Positions 45,197 to 53,368 of a stretch of DNA of 64,000 bases are shown here, one piece after another (the first letter of the stretch is position 1; each line of letters starts with the position of its first letter). The position numbers were made by a program, and so were the translations under genes. The stretch lies in contig CP097092.1 of NCBI GenBank assembly GCA_023300185.1, positions 62,001 through 126,000 of the forward strand, given 5' to 3'. Origin of the DNA: Lancefieldella parvula (GTDB lineage Bacteria > Actinomycetota > Coriobacteriia > Coriobacteriales > Atopobiaceae). The notes beneath the pieces are model-generated. The model was not told where the DNA came from, ran no database searches, and saw only the letters and a list, made by a program, of their open reading frames with translations.

Positions 45197-45835
45197 ATGA
45201 AAAAATTTGTAACAAAATCCCTGACGTATGTCGCTGGCCTGCTTATGGCAGTTGCGCTTGTTGGATGCAGCGTTGGTGGTACTGGCAACACAGGCACAAC
45301 AACCGCTCCAACTGCCGAGCAGCAGAATTCTGCTGCAGTTCCACCTGAGGCAGCATCAAAACTGCACCTCAAAGACGGCGATACCTTCCCAGATTTTAAG
45401 GCAACAGATATCACTACTGGCGCTACCTATGACAACACCGTATTTGGACAGAATAAGGTCACTGTTCTGACCTTCTGGTTCAATGGCTGTACTGGCTGCA
45501 TTCAGGAGATGCCAATGCTTCAAGAACTTGCTGATACCTATAAGGACAAAGGTGTCAATGTCTTGGGTGTTAACGCCGAAGCCGCATACACAGACGACGC
45601 TAAGAAGGAAGCCGTGAATATTCTCCAGAAGCAGGGCGTTACCTACGGAAACGTCGCTCTTGATCCTCACAGCGATGGCGGTCACGTTATCGAAGGCCTC
45701 ACAGCGTTCCCAACCACTATGGTTATTGACCAGAACGGTAGACTTGTGGGCGATCCAATTACCGGTGGCTCCAGCAAGCTTCAAGGCAGCGAACTTCAAA
45801 AGCGCGTTGACCAGGCTCTTGCTCAGGCAAAGTAG
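45197..45835 (+). CDS. TlpA-like thiol-disulfide lipoprotein
   Basis: The 212-residue product has a signal peptide with lipobox ALVGC (Cys near residue 24), a Thr/Ala linker, then a thioredoxin-fold domain with FWFNGCTGCIQEMPML (active-site CTGC, near residue 97), NVLGVNAEA and the cis-Pro loop AFPTTMVID. It would act outside the membrane as a disulfide reductase or peroxide-linked reductase fed by the NapH-like protein. A two-codon ORF ATGAAATGA overlaps the start, with the Shine-Dalgarno AAAGGA just upstream. Confidence 0.88.
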   Translation: MKKFVTKSLTYVAGLLMAVALVGCSVGGTGNTGTTTAPTAEQQNSAAVPPEAASKLHLKDGDTFPDFKATDITTGATYDNTVFGQNKVTVLTFWFNGCTGCIQEMPMLQELADTYKDKGVNVLGVNAEAAYTDDAKKEAVNILQKQGVTYGNVALDPHSDGGHVIEGLTAFPTTMVIDQNGRLVGDPITGGSSKLQGSELQKRVDQALAQAK

Positions 45836-45868
45836 GTTATAGAAACTTACATACCGCTCACGGCACAC

Positions 45869-45888
45869 GGCGAGAAGAACTTCTCGCC
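45869..45888. terminator. GGCGAGAAG/CTTCTCGCC pair after tlpA
   Basis: A near-perfect palindrome cggcgagaa-gaac-ttctcgccg lies 30 bp after the tlpA stop. It lacks a T run. A second hairpin cgcctgga/tccaggcg (45931-45938 with 45958-45965) lies before the regulator gene. Confidence 0.55.
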
Positions 45889-46013
45889 GCAGGGTTCAAT
45901 CGGTTAGCATTTGAAGTGTTGTATGAAGTACGCCTGGACTGAGTCATTTGAGCTTGGTCCAGGCGCACTCTAATACGTGCAAATAGCATCAAGATGCATT
46001 TGAAAGGGAAGAA

Positions 46014-46694
46014 TTGAAAATCCTTGTAGTGGAAGATGAAAAAGAGCTTCTTGCCTCTATTGGAGAGGGGCTTGAGCTGGACGGTTATTACGTTGATCTT
46101 GTCGACAACGGCACTCAGGCTCTTGAAATGGCTCAGCTTGAGCAATATGACCTGATCCTACTTGACCTTAACCTTCCTGGTATCGATGGACTTGATTTGC
46201 TGCGTACACTACGAGCGGAGCACTCAGAGACTAAGGTGCTGATTCTTTCTGCGCGTTCATCGGTGTCTGATCGCATTGTTGGATTAGACGCGGGTGCTGA
46301 TGACTACCTTATAAAACCCTTTGCGTTTGGTGAGCTCGAGGCCCGTATGAGGACGCTCTTGCGCCGCGAATATACGCATGGAGAAGCGTCTTTGACGTTG
46401 GGAGAACTTCGGTTTGACACTACGGCTCGACAAGTTTTTGTTGGAGACGCTCAGGTTAATTTCACCAAGAAAGAACTCGCAATTCTAGAGTATCTGATGC
46501 GACATGCTGGAGCGGTTGTGAGCAGTGAAGAGCTCATGACTCATGCGTGGGATAGCAACGTGGACTTATTCAGCAATTCTGTGCGTGTTCACATATTTTC
46601 AGTACGAAAAAAGTTACGAGAAGCTCTTGGATATGACCCAATTTCTAACAAAGTAGGAGAGGGTTATTGCTTTAAGAAGGACAGCGATGACTAA
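46014..46694 (+). CDS. OmpR/PhoB-type response regulator
   Basis: The 226-residue protein starts with TTG at 46014 behind AAAGGGAAG. The receiver domain (1-120) has the acidic pair Glu7-Asp8, phospho-acceptor Asp51 in LILLDLNLPG, and Lys near 101 in YLIKPFA. A winged-helix domain follows (about 130-226, ending KVGEGYCFK). Its last codons overlap the histidine kinase start. The genes upstream form the redox cassette, so it may control that cassette; the 10-11-bp repeats at 43934 fit this. Confidence 0.92.
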   Translation: MKILVVEDEKELLASIGEGLELDGYYVDLVDNGTQALEMAQLEQYDLILLDLNLPGIDGLDLLRTLRAEHSETKVLILSARSSVSDRIVGLDAGADDYLIKPFAFGELEARMRTLLRREYTHGEASLTLGELRFDTTARQVFVGDAQVNFTKKELAILEYLMRHAGAVVSSEELMTHAWDSNVDLFSNSVRVHIFSVRKKLREALGYDPISNKVGEGYCFKKDSDD

Positions 46695-47848
46695 GATAAG
46701 TGAAATAATCCCAAAGCCAATGCAGCTCAATACGTGCCCAGCTTACCCTTCTTATGGTGGGCTTATTGGTGTGCTGTTGCGTTGTTTTGACCTGGCTTGT
46801 GTATCGCTCGACTTCTGAGCTGCTGGAACTAGCTGCAGCTAACGCCATCAACCAGGGAACTCTTTCTATCGTTTTGGATGTAGATGCTATCGAACGCTCT
46901 ATTTTGTTTGACGCGCTGGGTATCTTGCTTGTTGTGATTGTTGCAGGAAGCTGTGTAGCTTATTTTTTAATAGGCCACTATACCAAGCCAGTTCAACAAC
47001 TCTCTGCTCACATGAAAGAAATTAGCCCAAATACATTGTCTGATTCCATTGAAATTGAGGGCGGTGGAGAAGAGATTCAAGAGCTGGTTAAGTCATTTAA
47101 CCAGATGACTGAGCAACTAGATGAAGCGTTTGCGATGCAGAGGCGTTTCTCGGCTAGTGCAGCTCACGAGCTCAGAACGCCAATTGCAGTACTGAGGACC
47201 AAGCTGGATGTTTTTAAGAAAAAGAAACGCGAACAGCATGAATATGACGAGCTTGTAATTACGATGGAGACATATATTGACCGCCTATCTTCTATCATCA
47301 CTGACCTTTTGGAATTTGCGGAGACATCTGAGCTAGGAGAGGCCGAGGACGTTTCTCTTGATTCAGTAGTTAAAACGGTCGTGGATGATCTTGAATCGGT
47401 TGCTCAAAATAATATGGTAAACATGCAGGTTAACATGCAGATTGATGCACATTCTGATACACAATCCGAGGCACAAAATCTTATTGTTAAAGGAAATACC
47501 AATCTGCTATATCGAGCTCTTTACAACCTGGTTGAAAATGCCATTCGTTATAACAATGAAGAAGGCTCAGTTAACATTACTCTAGAAACCAGGGGTCAAG
47601 AAGGCGTGGTTATAATTGCCGATACAGGAGTAGGCATAGCTCCTGAGCAAAGAGAACTTGTATTTGAGCCGTTCTACAGGGTGAATAAGTCACGATCCAG
47701 AGAGTTTGGCGGCGCAGGCATTGGTCTTTCACTGGTCAAGACCATCTTGAAGCGGCATGGAGCTTCCATCACAGTCTCTGAAAACAACCCTCAGGGTTCT
47801 GTGTTTACAATCAGAATTCCATTGGTTGATGCAATAGACTCTGAGTAG
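46687..47848 (+). pseudogene. sensor histidine kinase, frameshifted near the start
   Basis: ATG at 46687 overlaps the regulator's stop (ATGACTAA), the normal coupling in such pairs. That frame reads through PKPMQLN, while the matching membrane segment IRAQLTLLMVGLLVCCCVVL lies one frame over from about 46730, so one base is missing near 46728. Downstream the protein is intact: second membrane helix, HAMP domain, H-box SAAHELRTPIAVLR, N-box NLVENAIRYN, G-boxes ADTGVGIAP and GGAGIGLSLVK. A truncated form starting at 46754 could also be made. The signal is unknown; the extracytoplasmic loop is very short, which suggests membrane or redox sensing. Confidence 0.85.
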
Positions 47849-47970
47849 CGTTTAATCCTTCACATACACTGCCGCTCATAGATAAGATGAATGGCAGCTA
47901 ATGGCGAGAAGTACAATGGCTAAAATAGTTATTAGTACATAGATGCTCTAGTGATGAAGGGGAGCAAAGC

Positions 47971-48639
47971 ATGGAGTTTATTCTGGATACAGCTGATCTT
48001 GAGGCTGTTAAGCAACTTGATGAGCTTTTGACCATCGATGGAGTTACCACTAACCCTTCAATCATCACTAGAAGTGGCAAGCAACCCGAGCAAGTAATCA
48101 AAGAGTTCGTAGAGTACCTGCTCCCTGAGCAGAAGTTCTTTGTTCAGGTTGTTTCGACTGACTATGAGAAAATGCTGGAAGAGGCTCGTTATATTTGCGG
48201 TCTTCGCCCCGAGAATACCTATGTGAAGATTCCTGTTACCCGCAATGGATACAAGGCTATTAAGCAGCTCAAATCCGAGGGACTGGGTGTCCTGGCAACT
48301 GCAATTTATTCGGCTGACGAGGCATTTTTGGCAGCAATGAATGGTGCAGATTACCTTGCTCCTTATGTTAACCGTATGTGCAACTACGGCGATGGTATTG
48401 GTCAAGTTTTTGATCTGATGCAGATGCTTGAGACTCATGGACTGAATTCTAAGATTCTTGCTGCATCATTTAAGAATACTGAGCAGGTTCATGCACTTAT
48501 TTCTGCAGGTATTGATGCAGTTACTCTTCCACCTGATATTGTCTATACCATGATGGATCATCCAGGCACCAAGATTGCCGTTGATGAGTTCTCTGTTGCA
48601 TGGCGTGAGGCTTACGGTAGAGATACATTGCTGGGATAA
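47971..48639 (+). CDS. fructose-6-phosphate aldolase-like transaldolase
   Basis: The 222-residue length and features (MEFILDTADLEAV, VTTNPSII, Schiff-base Lys86 in YVKIPVT, LATAIYSADEAFLAA, ASFKNTEQV) put it in the short FSA/TalC transaldolase subfamily. It may cleave fructose 6-phosphate to dihydroxyacetone and glyceraldehyde 3-phosphate, or act as a transaldolase. With the glycerol dehydrogenase elsewhere in the window, a dihydroxyacetone link is possible but unproven. A GGGGAG site precedes the ATG. It precedes the dnaK promoter. Confidence 0.88.
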   Translation: MEFILDTADLEAVKQLDELLTIDGVTTNPSIITRSGKQPEQVIKEFVEYLLPEQKFFVQVVSTDYEKMLEEARYICGLRPENTYVKIPVTRNGYKAIKQLKSEGLGVLATAIYSADEAFLAAMNGADYLAPYVNRMCNYGDGIGQVFDLMQMLETHGLNSKILAASFKNTEQVHALISAGIDAVTLPPDIVYTMMDHPGTKIAVDEFSVAWREAYGRDTLLG

Positions 48640-48648
48640 GGAATTTAA

Positions 48649-48703
48649 AAAATCTACTACAAACTGACTTAGATTATGTATATAAGTCAGACATAGGGGT
48701 ATA
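48649..48703 (+). promoter_or_regulatory. dnaK heat-shock promoter/HspR operator
   Basis: The block tctactacaaac (48653) is followed by a palindrome with ctgactta/taagtcag arms (48664-48690) and ggggtata (48696). The same first and last blocks, with identical 43-bp spacing, precede clpB. The palindrome resembles the position of the HAIR element bound by HspR in other actinobacteria, though its sequence differs from the classic CTTGAGT. Confidence 0.7.
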
Positions 48704-48824
48704 AGCAAAACCGTAAAGCAGAAACACGGTATGTGTTCACGGTTAGCTTGTGCCCCTTTTCAGGTCATCTACCTGTGGGGTTTCTCGCCAAACGGAACAC
48801 GTACATAGGAAAGGATGATTCACA

Positions 48825-50729
48825 ATGGGTAAGATTCTTGGAATTGACCTGGGTACTACAAACTCAGCTATGGCTGTCCTTGAGGGTGGAGAGCCAACTA
48901 TTATCGTTAACGCAGAGGGAGACCGCACAACTCCTTCCGTCGTCGGCTTCCGTGCTGACGGTGACCGCATTGTTGGTAAGGCAGCAAAGAACCAGGCTGT
49001 CACCAACCCTGTAAACACTGTCTTCTCCATCAAGCGTTTCATGGGCCGCAAGTTTGACGAGGTCCAGTCTGAGATCAAGACTGTCCCTTACAAGGTTAAG
49101 GCTGGCACCGACGGTCGCGCAGTCGTCGAGATTGAGGGCGTTGACTACACTCCAGAGCAGATCAGCGCTATGACCCTTGCAAAGATGAAGGCAGACGCCG
49201 AGAAGTACCTCGGTGAGCCTGTAACCGACGCTGTCATTACTGTCCCAGCATACTTCAACGACGCACAGCGTCAGGCAACCAAGGACGCAGGTAAGATTGC
49301 TGGTCTCAACGTTCAGCGTATTGTCAACGAGCCAACCGCAGCAGCTCTTGCTTACGGTCTGGACAAGAAGGACCAGGACCACAAGGTTCTTGTCTTCGAC
49401 CTCGGTGGCGGTACCTTCGACGTCTCCCTGCTTGACCTTGCAGACGGCGTTGTTGAGGTTCTTGCAACCAACGGCGACAACCACCTGGGCGGCGACGACT
49501 GGGATCAGCGTGTTATCGACTGGCTTGCAGACAAGTTCAACTCCGATAACAGCATTGACCTCCGCAAGGACCCAATGGCACTTCAGCGCCTCAAGGAGGC
49601 TGCAGAGAACGCCAAGAAGGAGCTCTCCAGCGCTCAGCAGGCACAGATTAACCTGCCATTCATCACCGCAGACGCATCTGGTCCTAAGCACCTTGACTAT
49701 ACTCTGACTCGTGCAGAGTTTGAGCGCATCACCCGCGATCTTCTCGACCGCTGCAAGGCTCCTGTAACCAAGGCACTCCAGGACGCAGGCCTTCAGCTCT
49801 CCGATGTCAGCGAGGTTATTCTGGTCGGCGGTTCTACTCGTATGCCAGCTGTTCAGGACCTGGTCAAGAGCATGACCGGCAAGCAACCTAACATGTCCGT
49901 CAACCCAGATGAGGTTGTTGCAGACGGTGCAGCTGTTCAGGGTGGCGTTCTTACCGGCGACGTCTCCGGCATCCTGCTTCTGGACGTAACCCCACTGTCC
50001 CTGGGCGTTGAGACCCTTGGCGGCGTTGTTGACAAGGTCATCGACCGCAACACCACCATCCCAACTTCCAGCACAAAGGTTTACTCCACCGCAGCTGACA
50101 ACCAGACCTCCGTTGAGATTCACGTTCTCCAGGGCGAGCGTGAGATGGCTTCTGACAACAAGAGCCTTGGTAAGTTCAACCTTACCGGCATTCCTGCTGC
50201 TCAGCGTGGTATTCCTCAGATTGAGGTTACCTTTGACATCGACGCAAACGGCATCCTGAAGGTCACCGCTAAGGACAAGGCAACCGACAAGTCCCAGGAG
50301 ATCACCATTTCTGGCTCCACCGCTCTGTCCGACGATGAAGTTGACCGCATGGTCAAGGACGCAGAGTCCCATGCTGAGGAAGACAAGAAGCGCAAGGACG
50401 AGATCGAGGTTCGTAACCAGGTAGACTCCCTGGCATACAGCACCGAGCAGACCGTCAAAGACCTTGGCGATAAGGTCCCTGAGGATCAGAAGAAGGCCGT
50501 TGAAGAGGCTGTTGCTGAGGCAAAGACCGCACTTGATGGCTCCGATATTGAGGCAATCAAGAAGGCTGGCGAGAAGCTCACTGAGGTTGGCCAGAAGCTT
50601 GCAGAGATTGTCTACGCAGACGCTCAGGCTCAAACCGCTGGCAACAACGGCGCAGCAAGTAACCCTTCTGAGCCAGATGTTGTTGATGCAGACTACGAGG
50701 TTGTCGACGACGATAAGAACCAGAACTAA
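48825..50729 (+). CDS. dnaK: chaperone DnaK (Hsp70)
   Basis: DnaK binds exposed hydrophobic peptides in an ATP cycle with DnaJ and GrpE. The 634-residue protein has the nucleotide-binding domain (1-370; IGIDLGTTNSA-type start, FDLGGGTFDVSLL, VGGSTRMP), linker DVTPLSLGVE, substrate-binding domain (about 380-500) and a helical lid ending in an acidic tail VVDADYEVVDDD. As in Gram-positives, the NBD lacks the 24-residue insert of E. coli DnaK. First gene of dnaK-grpE-dnaJ-hspR. Confidence 0.98.
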   Translation: MGKILGIDLGTTNSAMAVLEGGEPTIIVNAEGDRTTPSVVGFRADGDRIVGKAAKNQAVTNPVNTVFSIKRFMGRKFDEVQSEIKTVPYKVKAGTDGRAVVEIEGVDYTPEQISAMTLAKMKADAEKYLGEPVTDAVITVPAYFNDAQRQATKDAGKIAGLNVQRIVNEPTAAALAYGLDKKDQDHKVLVFDLGGGTFDVSLLDLADGVVEVLATNGDNHLGGDDWDQRVIDWLADKFNSDNSIDLRKDPMALQRLKEAAENAKKELSSAQQAQINLPFITADASGPKHLDYTLTRAEFERITRDLLDRCKAPVTKALQDAGLQLSDVSEVILVGGSTRMPAVQDLVKSMTGKQPNMSVNPDEVVADGAAVQGGVLTGDVSGILLLDVTPLSLGVETLGGVVDKVIDRNTTIPTSSTKVYSTAADNQTSVEIHVLQGEREMASDNKSLGKFNLTGIPAAQRGIPQIEVTFDIDANGILKVTAKDKATDKSQEITISGSTALSDDEVDRMVKDAESHAEEDKKRKDEIEVRNQVDSLAYSTEQTVKDLGDKVPEDQKKAVEEAVAEAKTALDGSDIEAIKKAGEKLTEVGQKLAEIVYADAQAQTAGNNGAASNPSEPDVVDADYEVVDDDKNQN

Positions 50730-50852
50730 TCTGAGTTTCTCGGCATATGCGCTTGGGTAACTTGGTGCAGCAGCTGGTAGACAATGTGATATGACTCGGA
50801 GGCGGCTGGCGGAAACGTTTGGCCGCCTTCTACACATAGGGAGGTGATGGCA

Positions 50853-51707
50853 GTGACAACAGCAGATCAGAACAAGGTTGACACTACCTTTGATAACGAG
50901 AATAACGGTGATGAAACCGTAGGTGCCGTTGGCGTTGTGGGAGATGGTTCCGCAAGTCAGACGCTTGATGGCAATGCGGGCGCAGCTGGCGTGGCGGGTG
51001 CGGGCCGTCCGATGACCGAGGAAGAGATGATTGCTGAGGCAATTCGTCGCGGAGAAGAGACGGCAGAGGCAGAGATTGCTGCTGACGCTCAGCGTGCAGC
51101 TCAGGAGCGTGACCGTCTGCAGAACGAGCTGGACTCGGTCTCTGACCAGATTGAGGCAGCTAAGCAGCAGGCAGCTGAGGCAAATGATCGCTTCCTTCGC
51201 CTGCAGGCTGACTGGGATAACTACCGTCGTCGTACCGCTCAGGAGCGTCTTGATGAGCGCCAGCGTGCAACAGAGAAGCTGGTAGTTGATCTTCTCCCTG
51301 TTATTGATGACTTGGAGCGCGCAATTGAGCACGCAGACAACCTGACTGACCCTGCAGCTCAGCAGTTTGTTGAGGGCGTCTCCGCAGTATGCAATAAGCT
51401 TGTTGGCGTCTTGAACAAAGAAGGCGTTGAGGTAGTCAACCCTGTTGGCGAGGCCTTTGATCCTCTATCTCACCAGGCAGTAAGCCAGATTGAGGACACC
51501 GAGGCGTATGATGAGACCGTCGCCCAGGTGTACCAAAAGGGCTATCGCATGGGCGGCAAGGACATTCGTACTGCGATGGTTGTTGTTACTCACGGTGGCC
51601 CAAAGCGCCCAGTAGAGCAAGAAGCTGCAGACGGTGTAGCTGCTGACAGCGAAACCGCAGACGGCACTGCCGCAAATGGCGCTGCCGCAAATGGCGCAAC
51701 CGAGTAA
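50853..51707 (+). CDS. grpE: nucleotide exchange factor GrpE
   Basis: GrpE releases ADP from DnaK. The 284-residue protein is long for the family: residues 1-85 are an acidic/Gly/Ala-rich N-tail. A coiled coil (about 75-115) and the conserved core follow (RFLRLQADWDNYRRR, NKLVGVLNKEGVE, FDPLSHQAV, VYQKGYRMGGKDIRTAMVVV), and the tail has repeated NGAAANGA. I prefer GTG at 50853 because the GGGAGGTG site is spaced well for it; ATG at 50847 sits directly on that site. Confidence 0.93.
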   Translation: MTTADQNKVDTTFDNENNGDETVGAVGVVGDGSASQTLDGNAGAAGVAGAGRPMTEEEMIAEAIRRGEETAEAEIAADAQRAAQERDRLQNELDSVSDQIEAAKQQAAEANDRFLRLQADWDNYRRRTAQERLDERQRATEKLVVDLLPVIDDLERAIEHADNLTDPAAQQFVEGVSAVCNKLVGVLNKEGVEVVNPVGEAFDPLSHQAVSQIEDTEAYDETVAQVYQKGYRMGGKDIRTAMVVVTHGGPKRPVEQEAADGVAADSETADGTAANGAAANGATE

Positions 51708-51739
51708 GACAGAGTAGTTTAGAGAGGAGGCCGTGCTGA

Positions 51740-52672
51740 ATGGCAGGTAGTAAGACTTTTTATGACGTTCTTGGCGTGAAGCGCGACGCCTCGAAGTCTG
51801 ATATTCAAAAAGCGTTTAGAAAACTTGCAGCTAAATACCATCCTGATAGGGGTGGCGATGAAGCCAAGTTCAAGGAGATCTCGGAAGCGTACAACACGCT
51901 CTCTGATGATAAGAAACGCCAGGAGTATGACCAAATGCTCGCATTCGGCGGTATTCCTGGAGGTGGATTTGGTGGTCGCCAGGGCGGCTTCACCTATACC
52001 ACCAACGTAAACGGCGCCAATTTTGCCGATTTCTTTAGCGGCTTTGGTGGCGGCGCAGGCGCAGGAGCTGGCGGCTTTGACTTTGCCGATATCTTTGGCG
52101 GGCGAGCAAACCGTCCAGTTGCAGGCAGCGACCTTACTATGTCCGTAAACGTATCGTTTGACGAGGCGTTTAAGGGAACTTCTCGCAAGGCAACGTATCG
52201 CGTGCCTTCAACTGGTGAGGAGCAGTCGCTGACCATTAAGGTGCCAGCTGGTGCTTACGACGGCATGAAGCTGCGCTACAAGAAGCACGGCGAGTACGGC
52301 GTTAACGGCGGTCCACGAGGCAACCTTGTGGTTACCATCAACGTTGCAGCTCATCCGGTCTTCTCGCGAGATGGCGCTGACGTGCGCATGAAGCTGCCAG
52401 TGAGCATCTACGAGGCAGCTTTGGGCACCTCGGTTGACGTGCCAACGCCTGATGGAACTACCGTGCGACTCAAGGTTCCCGCAGGTACACAGAGCGGAAA
52501 GACGTTCAGGTTCAAGAACTTGGGCGCTCCTCGCGTGAAGGATCCTGCAACTCGCGGCGCGCTGTATGTTTCGGTGGACGTCAAGGTTCCAACAAAACTT
52601 TCCAAGAAGGAGCGAGACGCTCTTCAGGCGCTGCTTGACGCCGACGAGCGCAGCTACCGAGAGGAGCGGTAA
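51740..52672 (+). CDS. dnaJ: DnaJ-family cochaperone without zinc finger
   Basis: The 310-residue protein has a J domain (1-70) with HPD at 34-36, a Gly/Phe-rich region (about 72-125) and the two C-terminal substrate-binding beta domains, but no CXXCXGXG zinc-finger repeats. It is therefore a type II (CbpA-like) J protein, as often encoded in actinobacterial dnaK operons. Its stop overlaps the hspR start (TAATGG). Confidence 0.95.
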   Translation: MAGSKTFYDVLGVKRDASKSDIQKAFRKLAAKYHPDRGGDEAKFKEISEAYNTLSDDKKRQEYDQMLAFGGIPGGGFGGRQGGFTYTTNVNGANFADFFSGFGGGAGAGAGGFDFADIFGGRANRPVAGSDLTMSVNVSFDEAFKGTSRKATYRVPSTGEEQSLTIKVPAGAYDGMKLRYKKHGEYGVNGGPRGNLVVTINVAAHPVFSRDGADVRMKLPVSIYEAALGTSVDVPTPDGTTVRLKVPAGTQSGKTFRFKNLGAPRVKDPATRGALYVSVDVKVPTKLSKKERDALQALLDADERSYREER

Positions 52673-53143
52673 TGGCTCGAAAGAAGGACGACGGTCGTAA
52701 CAAGCCGCTCTACATGATTAGCGTTGCGGCCGAGCTCACGGGCATGCATCCGCAGACGCTTCGTGTGTACGAGCAGAAGGGTCTGATTAACCCCGGCCGT
52801 TCCAGGGGCAACACGCGCCTGTACTCTCGCGCGGACATCGACCGCCTCAATCTTGTCTCCAAGCTGACGGACGAGGGCATCAATCTTGCCGGTGTTGTGC
52901 GCATTCTTGGACATGCGTGAACGAGCTCTCGAGAAGGACGATCTTATCGATGAGCTGCGCGAACGCATTCGCGTGCTTGAGGACGAGCTCCACGAGTACC
53001 ACATGCGCGAGCGCATCACCTCGCTTGTTCGTTATAGCGAGACCAGCCCAGAGATGGTGATGCAGCGTCTGCTTGGTATGCCCAGCTCCGCTTCTTCTGA
53101 CGCTAACGCCGAGGGCGACCCGACGCAGCCAAAGGAATCGTAA
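52672..53143 (+). pseudogene. hspR: heat-shock repressor HspR (MerR family), frameshifted
   Basis: HspR represses dnaK and clpB in actinobacteria with DnaK as co-repressor. The N-terminal MerR helix-turn-helix is intact (YMISVAAELTGMHPQTLRVYEQKGL, residues 14-38; then RLYSRADIDRL). The frame stops after VVRILGHA at 52920, but the helical C-terminus continues one frame over (MRERALEKDDLIDELRERI). An extra T in attcttggacatg near 52903 explains it, since the expected reading is ILDMRERA. The repaired protein is about 156 residues. A sequence error is likelier than true loss, because loss would derepress the whole regulon. Confidence 0.88.
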
Positions 53144-53174
53144 GACAACGAGGCAAATTACTGCTAGTAAGATG

Positions 53175-53210
53175 ACCAGCTTCCTGCGTGTGCAGGGAGC
53201 TGGTTTTTTG
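53175..53210 (+). terminator. rho-independent terminator of the dnaK operon
   Basis: The stem accagcttcctgc/gcagggagctggt with one mismatch is followed by T6. Confidence 0.88.
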
Positions 53211-53223
53211 TTTGGTTACCATT

Positions 53224-53318
53224 TACCGAATACCGAATACCGAATACCGAATACCGAATACCGAATACCGAATACCGAATACCGAATACCGAATACCGAA
53301 TACCGAATACCGAATACC
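53224..53318 (+). repeat. heptanucleotide tandem repeat (taccgaa), 13.6 copies
   Basis: Thirteen perfect taccgaa units (53224-53314) and a partial one lie between the dnaK-operon terminator and an ABC exporter gene, ending about 50 bp before its start. Perfect short tandem repeats of this length usually vary in copy number by slipped-strand mispairing. Confidence 0.9.
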
Positions 53319-53368
53319 ACATGCAGTCATAACCTTTTTAAAACGAAATCTCTTTTAAGGGAGATGGC

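Noticed and set aside
48864..51332. Long open frame of 822 codons antisense to dnaK and grpE
   Set aside because: It mirrors codon positions of the well-conserved dnaK/grpE genes, is rich in Leu/Val/Cys/Asn without domains, and has no ribosome binding site.
53224..53318. CRISPR array
   Set aside because: The heptamer units are contiguous with no spacers and no cas genes are nearby, so it is a simple tandem repeat.
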